A stretch of 64,000 nt of DNA from positions 158,842 through 222,841 of the forward strand of contig CADBWK010000001.1 in the NCBI GenBank assembly GCA_902798385.1, read 5' to 3'. Below the pieces are notes generated by a model. That model did no database searches, was not told the DNA's origin, and saw nothing but the letters and a program-made list of their open reading frames with translations. Both the position numbers and the translations under genes were made by a program. Below are positions 40,850-48,880 of the stretch, in pieces; position 1 is the stretch's first letter, and each line of letters begins with the position of its first letter. The DNA is from an uncultured Bacteroidales bacterium (lineage in GTDB: Bacteria; Bacteroidota; Bacteroidia; Bacteroidales; Paludibacteraceae).

Positions 40850-40912
40850 ACTGCTTTTTTTTGACATATACAAATAAATCTGCACTTTTGATGCAGATTT
40901 ATTGTTTTTGTG
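40833..40912. repeat. Right copy of the duplicated promoter-hairpin cassette
   Basis: Aligns with 39925-40025: the same palindrome with GCT centre, the same promoter spacing, and a hairpin AAATCTGCA/TGCAGATTT at 40876-40900 followed by ATTGTTTTTGTG. The two copies flank the toxin-antitoxin genes in the same orientation. Confidence 0.65.
40843..40874 (-). promoter_or_regulatory. Promoter of the toxin-antitoxin genes
   Basis: On the minus strand TTTG (40874-40871), a 20-nt spacer starting TATATGTCA and TAACTTTG (40850-40843). Confidence 0.75.
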
Positions 40913-40996
40913 TCGTAGAGCGGACTCGAAAGCCAAATGAGCGAATGTCCCTACTCTTTTATTATAGTCCAAGCCGGGTCGAACACATAGCAAACA

Positions 40997-41183
40997 CTAT
41001 TTATCTATGTCTTCATCAAAAGGAAGCTCTTGAATTTTGGTTTCTTCAATAGGATTAATGTAATTAGAGGCTTTATTGGGCGAAATAAAGAAGTTGCTCT
41101 ATGTCCGCGACATCCGTAGCACGATTTTTACCATCAGAAGCAGGCAATTTCAATTGCTTACAATTTGTAAGCAGTTCAACGAA
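40997..41183 (-). pseudogene. Remnant of a protein-coding gene
   Basis: Two overlapping open stretches lack start codons. One (41183 to 41073) ends ASDGKNRATDVADIEQLLYF, reminiscent of nucleotidyltransferase-like proteins that end in ADIE. The other, in another frame (41098 to 40997), reads NFFISPNKASNYINPIEET and ends in a stop at 40997. They could be one C-terminus broken by a frameshift. The rest of the 490-bp gap from 40818 to 41307 holds the TA promoter, hairpin 40876-40900 and a terminator at 41235-41261, with no intact gene. Confidence 0.4.
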
Positions 41184-41234
41184 CTAAAAATCACTCAACC
41201 GGGATTCAATCCCGCGGAATGGAAGAAAGAGAGA

Positions 41235-41261
41235 TAAAAAAGGTGAGGCATGTGCCCCACC
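41235..41261 (-). terminator. Intrinsic terminator of the hyp cluster
   Basis: On the minus strand GGTGGGGCA and TGCCTCACC pair over 9 bp around a 2-nt loop, with a T tract after the right arm. It lies about 47 nt past the stop of the last gene. Confidence 0.8.
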
Positions 41262-41307
41262 CTGATAATTACCGACATGAAATGTCTGGCTAATTGACGA
41301 AATTAGA

Positions 41308-42414
41308 TTAGCTGTTAACAATGGCGCGAGCTTGTGCGTCTTTGTAGTACTTCTGATCCACGAAGACATCCTCCTTATACGGATTGATCTTGCGAACCTT
41401 AGCCTGGTACATGATGTAACCGAAGGCGATGATGTTCGTGATAAGAGCCAATGCGCTGATAACGAGCATAGCGTTCGGGTTAGCAGCGGTTGCACCTTCT
41501 GCTACCACAGTCGTGTGCGTTACCACCTCTTCGCCCAAGCCGGAAGCGGCATAGATAGCGTTAACGGTCTCAATACCGTTGACGTACTGAACCGGCAATA
41601 CCGCCCACGGGAAGAACTGCTTTCCGTTGAAGAAAGTCTCTTGGAAGAGCGGGAACACTTGCGCGAACATACACCAGATAGCCAATGTGTTAGCACGGTT
41701 TTGGATCCAACCACCACGGTTCCAGCAGAGCGCTGCAATCGTCGGAGCAACCAACAGCGCTACACCGCAATACCAGCTGTGCGTCGGCAAGCAGTTGTAG
41801 GTGTACGCGAAGTTCCAGATGTCATAGACTACGATGAAGACCCACGTCATGTCTGCCCAGATCATATCCTTGCGATCTTTGGACGGGAAGACATTCCACC
41901 AAGCGGTCATACAGAAAATGTTGAACAGACCTGCAAGGCCGTTGAATACGTTGTGCCAACCGCCATACAACCACACACCTTCGCTGGACAACCACCATTT
42001 GTTCCAACCGCAGATAGCCGACTCGAAATCCGAGCAAACAGCGATGAGGATGTTAATGGCTACGATGATGAACGGGAAAGGTTTGAACCAGCGCTTAGCG
42101 CCAATACCCCACTCGTACTTGATCATCATGAAACCGATACAGCCGGTGAGGGCTGCGTACAGTTTGGCATAGTGGAACCAGCCATTCATGTACACATGCG
42201 TTTGGTTGTTGAGTGCCCATTCAGCGCCCATGCGTGCACCGACAGCGATCGCAATGAAATAGACGGTCAATGCCAGCGGGATAGCGAAGAAGGTGATCGC
42301 ACCGCCGAGTTTGGTACGGCGTGCAAACTCATTCCACAGAATCAGTCCGGCGAGGACTGCAAAGAGCATTACCCATTGGATGAATGCGTGCTCTCCATAG
42401 ACTTCAAAAAACAT
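41308..42414 (-). CDS. DUF5692-family multi-pass membrane protein
   Basis: A 368-residue integral membrane protein with about nine to ten helices, rich in Trp, Tyr and His in the loops (FNGLAGLFNIFCMTAWWNVF, YNCLPTHSWYCGVALL). It agrees with what I recall as DUF5692. No cofactor motif of a known oxidoreductase is certain, but several His residues lie near helix ends. It is the last gene of the hyp cluster, which lacks hydrogenase subunits, so it may be part of a membrane complex that the cluster assembles or feeds. Confidence 0.65.
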   Translation of the reverse strand: MFFEVYGEHAFIQWVMLFAVLAGLILWNEFARRTKLGGAITFFAIPLALTVYFIAIAVGARMGAEWALNNQTHVYMNGWFHYAKLYAALTGCIGFMMIKYEWGIGAKRWFKPFPFIIVAINILIAVCSDFESAICGWNKWWLSSEGVWLYGGWHNVFNGLAGLFNIFCMTAWWNVFPSKDRKDMIWADMTWVFIVVYDIWNFAYTYNCLPTHSWYCGVALLVAPTIAALCWNRGGWIQNRANTLAIWCMFAQVFPLFQETFFNGKQFFPWAVLPVQYVNGIETVNAIYAASGLGEEVVTHTTVVAEGATAANPNAMLVISALALITNIIAFGYIMYQAKVRKINPYKEDVFVDQKYYKDAQARAIVNS

Positions 42415-42430
42415 AAGCTTTTAGAATTAA

Positions 42431-42455
42431 TAATGATTAATGAATAATGAATATC
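42431..42455. repeat. 7-nt-period repeat, first copy of a 25-bp identical pair
   Basis: Units TAATGAT, TAATGAA, TAATGAA, then TATC. These 25 bases are repeated exactly at 43149-43173. They lie between the two membrane-protein genes. Confidence 0.9.
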
Positions 42456-42466
42456 TTTAAGATATT

Positions 42467-42793
42467 TTATGCTTGCGCAGTTTTGCGTTCTTTGGCATAG
42501 CAATAAACAGCCCAAACAAGGGTGACAAGTACGGACATCGGGATACCGACGGTTAGCATCTCACGGAGCATCACAAGCCCGCCTCCTTCGGTTTCAAGGG
42601 CCGTAAAGAAGGGGTACATGTATGTTACTTCGCCGTTGATAATGTGATCTACAATCAACATCAACGAACCACCCCAGAGCATCTGTTCCAAGGTCTTTAA
42701 ATTTCGACCGACAAACGAATCGGTGTTTTTAGTCGTTTTGCGGTAGATCGTGGTTGCTACCGCCTGAGTTAATGGTACAATAAAACAAGCCAT
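42467..42793 (-). CDS. Small membrane protein of the hyp cluster
   Basis: A 108-residue protein with about three hydrophobic segments (near the N-terminus, around MLWGGSLMLIVDHII, and MSVLVTLVWAVYCYA at the C-terminus) and a basic tail. Not assigned to a known family. The gene starts 1 nt after hypA and precedes the larger membrane protein, so the two probably work together. Confidence 0.62.
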   Translation of the reverse strand: MACFIVPLTQAVATTIYRKTTKNTDSFVGRNLKTLEQMLWGGSLMLIVDHIINGEVTYMYPFFTALETEGGGLVMLREMLTVGIPMSVLVTLVWAVYCYAKERKTAQA

Positions 42794-42794
42794 A

Positions 42795-43136
42795 TTATAC
42801 TTCTATTTGTTTGATTTCCACTTCATTACCGCGTAGCAGCCAGGTGTTCTGTGAGCCGCAATGCGGACAAATTTTGCCGTGCGCGACGGTGGGATAGTCT
42901 TTGCCACAGCCGTCGCAATGCGTCACGGCAGGGATGGGCTCGATCTTCAGTTCGCAGCCCTTGAGCATCTCTTCTTTATCCGCTGCCCAACGCCAACAGT
43001 CCTGCAGATAGTCCGGGATGATGGTGGACACTTCGCCGATGGACATTACCACCGCTGAGACGTGCTGTACGCCGTTCTCCTCTGCCGCTTTCTTGACGTC
43101 ACGGATAATAAAAAAGACGATCCCTAACTCGTGCAC
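42795..43136 (-). CDS. hypA: Nickel metallochaperone HypA
   Basis: A 113-residue HypA. Translation starts at a GTG (43136), giving the invariant MHELGI with the Ni-binding His2. The zinc site is formed by two CxxC motifs (CDGCGKDY and CPHCGSQ). HypA delivers nickel with HypB to NiFe hydrogenases, and in some bacteria to urease. No hydrogenase or urease gene lies in the window. The 5' side of the gene is occupied by a 7-nt-period repeat. Confidence 0.92.
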   Translation of the reverse strand: MHELGIVFFIIRDVKKAAEENGVQHVSAVVMSIGEVSTIIPDYLQDCWRWAADKEEMLKGCELKIEPIPAVTHCDGCGKDYPTVAHGKICPHCGSQNTWLLRGNEVEIKQIEV

Positions 43137-43141
43137 AATAG

Positions 43142-43173
43142 TAATGAATAATGATTAATGAATAATGAATATC
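43142..43173. repeat. 7-nt-period repeat, second copy of the 25-bp pair
   Basis: Units TAATGAA, TAATGAT, TAATGAA, TAATGAA, then TATC. Bases 43149-43173 equal 42431-42455. It separates hypA from the flavoprotein gene and reaches the stop codon of the latter. Confidence 0.9.
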
Positions 43174-46015
43174 ATTTTTTCCTAAAAATTATTTTACCTG
43201 CGCGTTTGAGCATGTACGGAAGGATACCGTCGAACTTATTCTCGGATGTGCGCATGATACTGGCTTCGGGGTGTTCACGGTGCAGATGGATGGCATCAAA
43301 TGCACATTTGGTGGTACAGATACCGCATCCGATACATCGATTTTCATCCACGACGGAAGCTCCGCAGCTGAGACAACGAGCGGTTTCGCGTTTTACTTGC
43401 TCTTCAGTCAATGTACCGTGGTACTCTTCGAAATTGGACTTAGTCGGAATAACTCCCGGGTCTTGACGAGAACCATTATCGTATTGCTCAACAAGGATAT
43501 CCTGTTTGTTGAGTTCGATGAAGTCACGTCTGTTTCGACCGATGGTCATGTGGCCACCTTGGACGTATCGATGGAGCGATTCAGCGGCTTCTTTGCCCGT
43601 AGCAATCGCATCGATAGCGAACTTAGGACCGGTGAACACATCGCCTCCGACGAAGATGTCCGGTTCGGCTGTTTGGAGCGTCAGTTTATCTGCGACGGGA
43701 TATACGCCACGGAAAAACTCCACCTTCGTATCTTTTAGCAGGTCTTTTAATACCACCGTCTGACCAATCGCAAAGATGACTAAATCGGCTTCCAGCGTGA
43801 TGGTTTGGGACTCATCGAAGGTCGGCGCGAACTTATGGTCTTTGTCAAAAACAGCGGTACATTTCTTGAAGGTGATACTCTTTACTTTCGACTTTTCACC
43901 TTCCACTTTCATCGGTCCCCAGCCGGGATTGATGACTACCCCATCCTCGCGTGCTTCGAGTCGTTCTTCGAGTGATGCCGGCATGATATCTTCTGTTTCG
44001 AGCGAGAGCATGGTCACTTCCGAAGCACCGCTACGTTTAGCCACACGTGCCGCGTCGATCGCTACGTTACCACCTCCGACCACCACGACTTTGCCTTTGA
44101 TCTTCTTCTGTCCGCAGTTGGCGTCATGGAGAAAGTCGATCGCTGTAGTGCAGCCTTCGAGGTCTTGACCTTCAATACCCGGCAGACGTCCGCCTTGGCA
44201 GCCGATAGCGACATAGAAGCCTTTGTATCCCTGCTCGCGCATTTGGGCGATCGTGATGTCTTTGCCGACTTCGACGCCACATTGGATGTCCACACCAATC
44301 TCGCGCATGATATCAATTTCGGCGTCAATAACGGCCTTGTCGAGTTTGTAGGACGGGATGCCATAACGCAACATACCTCCGGGTTTCTCGTTACGCTCAA
44401 AGACGGTCGGCTTGTAACCCATCGTAGCAAGGTAATACGCACAACTGAGGCCCGAAGGACCACCGCCAATGATGGCGATCTTCTCTTCCCAACGTTCTTG
44501 GACGTTCGAGCAGATGTTAACTTCGGGAATGAAGCGTGTCTCGGCGTGCAGGTCGCGCTCCGCAATGAATTTCTTGACGGCATCGATGGCGACCGCACGA
44601 TCAATCGTTCCGCGCGTACAAGCGTCCTCGCAACGACGGTTGCAGATACGGCCGCAGACAGCCGGGAACGGGTTCTCACGTTTGATGAGTTCTAGGGCCT
44701 CGGTGTATTTGCCTTCCGCGGCTTTCTTGAGGTAGCCTTGCACGGCTATATGGGCCGGACAAGCGGTTTTGCAAGGCGCCGTTCCTGTCGGATAACAGTT
44801 GATACGGTTATCATCGCGATAGTTCTCATTCCATTTATCTTCGCCCCATTTGGTAGCATCAGGCAGTTCTTGTTTGGGATAAGTCTGCGGACCATGTTGG
44901 GTACACAGTTTCTGACCCAATTTGACTGCACCAGCCGGACAATACTCGACGCAACGACCGCACGCGACGCAGTTCTTCGGATCGACTTCTGCAACATAGG
45001 CACTGCGGCTCATGTTAGGTGTATTGAAGAGTTGGGAAGTACGTAAGGCGTTGCAAATCTTAACGTTACAGTTACAGATAGCAAAGATCTTACCTTCTCC
45101 GTCGATGTTCGTTACCTGGTGTACAAATCCATGGTCTTCGGCTTTCTTAAGTATGGCGATCGCCTCATCGTAGGTGATATCATGGCCACGCCCCGTCTCG
45201 CGCAAGTAATCCGCCATATCGCCCACACCGATACACCAATCGCGGTAGTCATCGGCACAGCCTTCGTCCAGCTTTTTGCGGCCGTAACGGCAGGAACAGA
45301 TACCCACGCCGATATGTCCTTCGTATTTCTTAAGCCAATACGAGATATGCTCAATATCCACGGATTGGTTCTCCATGGAGATGGCTTTCTCAACTGGAAT
45401 GACATGCATACCGATCCCGGAACCGCCCATCGGGACCATCGGCGTGATCTTCTCCAACGGAAGGAAGGTCATTCGCTCGAAGAACATCGCCAGTTCGGGA
45501 TGCTTGTCCATGAGTTCGACGTTCATGTTCGTATATTCAGCACTTCCAGGCACGAACATCGGGACCCAGTAGATGCGCTCTTCTCTTGTGAAACCAGAAC
45601 GCTCTACGTCCTGCCACACTCCATTCACATGCTTCGGATATTTATCGCCGTAATCGTATTCGAGCATGCCGAAATACGCCAGTTTATCGAGCAAGTCATC
45701 CAAACTCTTATCGTCAGGCGTGTAGTGTTTCTCGGCATTCATCGCGTGCAACTGCGCGTAGGTATGATGCTTGCGAACCTTGAAGAAATTACCGGGCAGC
45801 ATATCTAACAGCAGATCCAACGACGCCTCACGCGTTACGGGATCCATCTCGTCCTCAAAGATACACGCTAAGCCCCAATATTCCGGGGCATCGGTAGTCA
45901 TCTTGATCTTTCCTGGAACACGGTCAGTCACGTGCCGAACGAACTTCAGCAATTTGGGATTCGGATTTTGGTCGCCCCTATGTTTGGGAACGAACTTGTC
46001 GGACATCTGTGGCAT
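43172..46015 (-). CDS. Large iron-sulfur flavoprotein, GltD-like NAD(P)H oxidoreductase
   Basis: A 947-residue multidomain protein. The N-terminal ~330 residues form a Cys-rich domain with CSCRYGRKKLDEGC, DWCIGVGD and CNCNVKIC. A dicluster ferredoxin motif follows (CVACGRCVEYCP, ~350), then a GltD-type four-Cys module (CKTACPAHI, VCGRICNRRCEDAC), the FAD loop (IIGGGPSGLSCAYYLA), the NAD(P) loop (VVGGGNVAIDAARVAKRSG), FAIGQTV and a final 4Fe-4S motif (CIGCGICTTKC). It resembles subunits that pass electrons from NAD(P)H to ferredoxin or a partner enzyme. A 7-nt-period repeat encodes KVEGEKSKVKS. It lies between hypB and hypA. Confidence 0.82.
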   Translation of the reverse strand: MPQMSDKFVPKHRGDQNPNPKLLKFVRHVTDRVPGKIKMTTDAPEYWGLACIFEDEMDPVTREASLDLLLDMLPGNFFKVRKHHTYAQLHAMNAEKHYTPDDKSLDDLLDKLAYFGMLEYDYGDKYPKHVNGVWQDVERSGFTREERIYWVPMFVPGSAEYTNMNVELMDKHPELAMFFERMTFLPLEKITPMVPMGGSGIGMHVIPVEKAISMENQSVDIEHISYWLKKYEGHIGVGICSCRYGRKKLDEGCADDYRDWCIGVGDMADYLRETGRGHDITYDEAIAILKKAEDHGFVHQVTNIDGEGKIFAICNCNVKICNALRTSQLFNTPNMSRSAYVAEVDPKNCVACGRCVEYCPAGAVKLGQKLCTQHGPQTYPKQELPDATKWGEDKWNENYRDDNRINCYPTGTAPCKTACPAHIAVQGYLKKAAEGKYTEALELIKRENPFPAVCGRICNRRCEDACTRGTIDRAVAIDAVKKFIAERDLHAETRFIPEVNICSNVQERWEEKIAIIGGGPSGLSCAYYLATMGYKPTVFERNEKPGGMLRYGIPSYKLDKAVIDAEIDIMREIGVDIQCGVEVGKDITIAQMREQGYKGFYVAIGCQGGRLPGIEGQDLEGCTTAIDFLHDANCGQKKIKGKVVVVGGGNVAIDAARVAKRSGASEVTMLSLETEDIMPASLEERLEAREDGVVINPGWGPMKVEGEKSKVKSITFKKCTAVFDKDHKFAPTFDESQTITLEADLVIFAIGQTVVLKDLLKDTKVEFFRGVYPVADKLTLQTAEPDIFVGGDVFTGPKFAIDAIATGKEAAESLHRYVQGGHMTIGRNRRDFIELNKQDILVEQYDNGSRQDPGVIPTKSNFEEYHGTLTEEQVKRETARCLSCGASVVDENRCIGCGICTTKCAFDAIHLHREHPEASIMRTSENKFDGILPYMLKRAGKIIFRKK
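43881..43908. repeat. 7-nt-period repeat inside the flavoprotein gene
   Basis: Plus-strand units CTTTACT, TTCGACT, TTTCACC and TTCCACT. In the coding direction they read AGTGGAA-like, close to the AGTGGAG units of the lipoprotein gene at 12444. It falls between the NAD(P)-binding and final FAD segments. Confidence 0.75.
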
Positions 46016-46022
46016 GGTGTCA

Positions 46023-46050
46023 ATTATGAATTAAGAATTATGAATTAATA
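46023..46050. repeat. 7-nt-period repeat at the hypB-flavoprotein junction
   Basis: Units AATTATG, AATTAAG, AATTATG and AATTAAT. The hypB stop codon (46045-46047) lies in the last unit. Confidence 0.85.
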
Positions 46051-46713
46051 TTTCCACTCTTGCACCTCTTTCAGCAGCCAATTAGCGAATACATCTACCC
46101 CTTCGCCGGTCTTGGCGCAGATGGGAATCACTTGCGCCTTGGGATTGCGCATGTGGATATATTGTTTGCATTTCTCGAGATCGAAATCAAAGTACGGCAT
46201 GACATCTATCTTGTTGATTACCACCGTATCACAGACACTGAACATCAACGGGTATTTGAGGGGTTTGTCGTGCCCTTCGGGCACAGAGAGGATCATGGCG
46301 TTCTTGACAGCGCCTGTATCGAACTCTGCCGGACAAACGAGATTTCCGACGTTCTCCAAGATAATGAGGTCGTATTTGTCTTCCAGGCCATCCAAACCTT
46401 GTTGCGTCATTTCAGCGTCCAAATGGCACATACCTCCGGTATGCAATTGGATAGACTCTACACCGGTGGCGTCCTTGATTTTGATGGCATCGACATCGGA
46501 GTCGATATCGGCCTCCATGACGGCGATACGAATCTGATCTTTAAGCCGGTTGATGGTTTGAATGAGCGTGGTCGTTTTACCGCTTCCCGGAGCCGACATC
46601 AAGTTCAGCAGATAGACACCCTTACGCTTTAACTCACCGCGCAATGCATCCGCTGCACGGTCGTTATCTTCGAACACACTCTTCTTGATTTCGATGATTT
46701 TGACAGAATCCAT
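46045..46713 (-). CDS. hypB: Hydrogenase nickel incorporation GTPase HypB
   Basis: A 222-residue GTPase. Walker A is APGSGKTT, the metal site is GGMCHLDAE (Cys and His at the dimer interface), and the specificity motif is INKIDV. There is no His-rich N-terminal extension and no CxxCGC motif, so it is the minimal form that depends on HypA for nickel. It is the first gene of the cluster, with its own strong promoter. hypC, D, E and F are not in this window. Confidence 0.94.
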   Translation of the reverse strand: MDSVKIIEIKKSVFEDNDRAADALRGELKRKGVYLLNLMSAPGSGKTTTLIQTINRLKDQIRIAVMEADIDSDVDAIKIKDATGVESIQLHTGGMCHLDAEMTQQGLDGLEDKYDLIILENVGNLVCPAEFDTGAVKNAMILSVPEGHDKPLKYPLMFSVCDTVVINKIDVMPYFDFDLEKCKQYIHMRNPKAQVIPICAKTGEGVDVFANWLLKEVQEWKY

Positions 46714-46756
46714 GTTGTGTTTTTCTTGTATTAGGCGATTTTATTCAATTTTGCTG

Positions 46757-46788
46757 CAAAGGTACAAAAAAAATCCCACATACGCAAA
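46757..46788 (-). promoter_or_regulatory. Promoter of the hyp cluster
   Basis: On the minus strand TTTG (46788-46785), a 20-nt spacer and TACCTTTG (46764-46757), about 40 nt before the hypB ATG. Its spacer is the terminator of the upstream operon. Confidence 0.78.
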
Positions 46789-46800
46789 TGTTTGTGGGAT
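46765..46800 (-). terminator. Terminator of the V-ATPase/fabD/BI-1 operon, inside the hypB promoter
   Basis: On the minus strand ATCCCACA and TGTGGGAT (46800-46793 and 46780-46773) form an 8-bp stem with a 12-nt loop, followed by eight T residues that belong to the -33/-7 spacer of the hypB promoter. Confidence 0.75.
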
Positions 46801-46852
46801 TTTTTGTGGGATTTGTTGATATTTACTCTAATACCATGCCAAAGATAATTTA

Positions 46853-47560
46853 TTATTTCCTTTTACCAAATAAACTCAGCAGTTTCAGCAAGAGGTTGAT
46901 GAAGTCCAGATACAAGGCTAAGGCGCCTAATAGAGCCAACTTCATATTGCCTTCATTCACAGTCTCCTGATCGAGCATCATGTTGCGGATTCGCTGGGCA
47001 TCATAGACGGTCAAACCGGCAAAGATCAACACACCGAGGCCGGAGATCCAAACGCTGTCCGGATTACCCATGATGAGACCGACGATGGATGCGATGATCA
47101 AGCCAAAGAGCGCCATAATGAGGAAAGTTCCGAGTTTGCTCAGGTCTTTCTTCGTGACCGTTCCGATGAACGCCAAGGCGGCAAAAGAACCGGCTGTGAT
47201 GAAGAAGATCTCAGCAATACTGCTCAGTTCATACACCAAGAAGATGGTACTGAGAGTAGCTCCGTTCAGCACACAATACAGCGTGTATAGCAGGGATGCC
47301 GTCGTGAAACTCAGTTTATTGATTGCCGCACTCAGTACGATCACAAAGACGAACTCAGCGATAATCAATCCCCACAACACGGCTTGTGAGCCGAAGATGA
47401 TACCCTGAAGTACCGGTGAGGTCGCTACGATCCATGCTACGAGGCCGGTCAGCGCCAAACCTCCGGTCATCCAGAGATACACGTTACGCATCAATTCCGC
47501 CACCACATCCTTGCGGCGCTCATCGATGATGGTTGTTTCTGCTATATAATTATTGTCCAT
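46853..47560 (-). CDS. Bax inhibitor-1/YccA-family membrane protein
   Basis: A 235-residue protein with seven hydrophobic helices and the BI-1 signature region (AGLTVYDAQRIRNMM) near the C-terminus, where the Asp is part of the pH-sensitive di-aspartyl site. It opens with a soluble ~28-residue segment. Family members are proposed to be pH-regulated Ca2+ leak channels or FtsH regulators. The gene follows fabD by 3 nt and ends the long V-ATPase transcript. Confidence 0.9.
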   Translation of the reverse strand: MDNNYIAETTIIDERRKDVVAELMRNVYLWMTGGLALTGLVAWIVATSPVLQGIIFGSQAVLWGLIIAEFVFVIVLSAAINKLSFTTASLLYTLYCVLNGATLSTIFLVYELSSIAEIFFITAGSFAALAFIGTVTKKDLSKLGTFLIMALFGLIIASIVGLIMGNPDSVWISGLGVLIFAGLTVYDAQRIRNMMLDQETVNEGNMKLALLGALALYLDFINLLLKLLSLFGKRK

Positions 47561-47563
47561 AAT

Positions 47564-48436
47564 TTAACCAACTTGAACTTCGGGATTAATCTTGCGAATC
47601 AGTCCTTTGAGCACATCGCCCGGACCGAACTCATAGAACGTATCTGCGCCATCCGCAATCATGTTTTGCACACTCTGCGTCCAGCGAACGGGGGCTGTAA
47701 GTTGTGCAAGAAGGTTTTCGCGGATTTCTTCCGGATTCATCGAGGATTTTGCGGTCACGTTCTGATAGATCGGACAGAAGGGTTTTCTAAATTCCGTCTT
47801 GTTGATAGCTTCTGCGAGATCTTCTGCGGCAGGCGCCATGAGCGGCGAGTGGAAAGCACCACCGACCGGCAGACGCAAAGCACGACGTGCACCCTCTTCC
47901 TTGAGCGTCACGCAAACCGCATCTACCGCGTCTATATCTCCGGAAATAACAATCTGCCCAGGGCAGTTAAAGTTAGCCGCTACTACGACCCCATCATTGT
48001 GATTCTTGCAGATTTCATCGACTTTTTCGTCGTCCAGGCCAAGCACAGCAGCCATCGTGCCGGGATTGGCTTCACAGGCCGCCTGCATCGCCTGCGCACG
48101 CGCGCTCACTAATTGTAAGGCGTCCTCGAAACGCAAAGCACCACAAGCTACGAGTGCCGAAAACTCACCCAAACTATGACCAGCCACCATCTCGGGTTTC
48201 TCAATCGTCATCAGACGTTGGGCTACCACGGAGTGCAGGAACACAGCCGGTTGCGTCACTTTAGTTTGCTTCAGATCCTCTGCCGTGCCGTTGAACATCA
48301 CATCGGTCAGCGAGAAGCCAAGCAGCCTGTCGGCTGCCTGACATAACTCGCGTGCCTCTTGATGCGCATCGTAGAGGTCCTTGCACATACCCGGAAACTG
48401 GCTACCCTGCCCCGGGAAAACGAATGCTTTAGCCAT
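47564..48436 (-). CDS. fabD: Malonyl-CoA:ACP transacylase
   Basis: A 290-residue transacylase that moves malonyl from CoA to acyl carrier protein for fatty-acid synthesis. It begins AKAFVFPGQGSQFPGM, with the nucleophile Ser in AGHSLGEFSAL and the catalytic His in GGAFHSPLM. Size is normal. It sits downstream of the V-ATPase rotor gene (2-nt gap), an operon mix that suggests growth-linked expression and no specific partnership. Confidence 0.95.
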   Translation of the reverse strand: MAKAFVFPGQGSQFPGMCKDLYDAHQEARELCQAADRLLGFSLTDVMFNGTAEDLKQTKVTQPAVFLHSVVAQRLMTIEKPEMVAGHSLGEFSALVACGALRFEDALQLVSARAQAMQAACEANPGTMAAVLGLDDEKVDEICKNHNDGVVVAANFNCPGQIVISGDIDAVDAVCVTLKEEGARRALRLPVGGAFHSPLMAPAAEDLAEAINKTEFRKPFCPIYQNVTAKSSMNPEEIRENLLAQLTAPVRWTQSVQNMIADGADTFYEFGPGDVLKGLIRKINPEVQVG

Positions 48437-48438
48437 AA

Positions 48439-48870
<432 letters not shown>

Positions 48871-48880
48871 TTATTTATTG

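Noticed and set aside
40689-41052. Plus-strand frames opposite the antitoxin and in the following gap
   Set aside because: Antisense to the small coupled gene or AT-rich without codon bias; no promoter in that direction.
39516-41307. Insertion sequence carrying the toxin-antitoxin genes
   Set aside because: No transposase or terminal inverted repeats; the flanking similarity is a direct repeat of regulatory DNA.
42415-46050. CRISPR array from the repeated units near the hyp genes
   Set aside because: The units are 7 nt, directly tandem, with no spacers and no cas genes.
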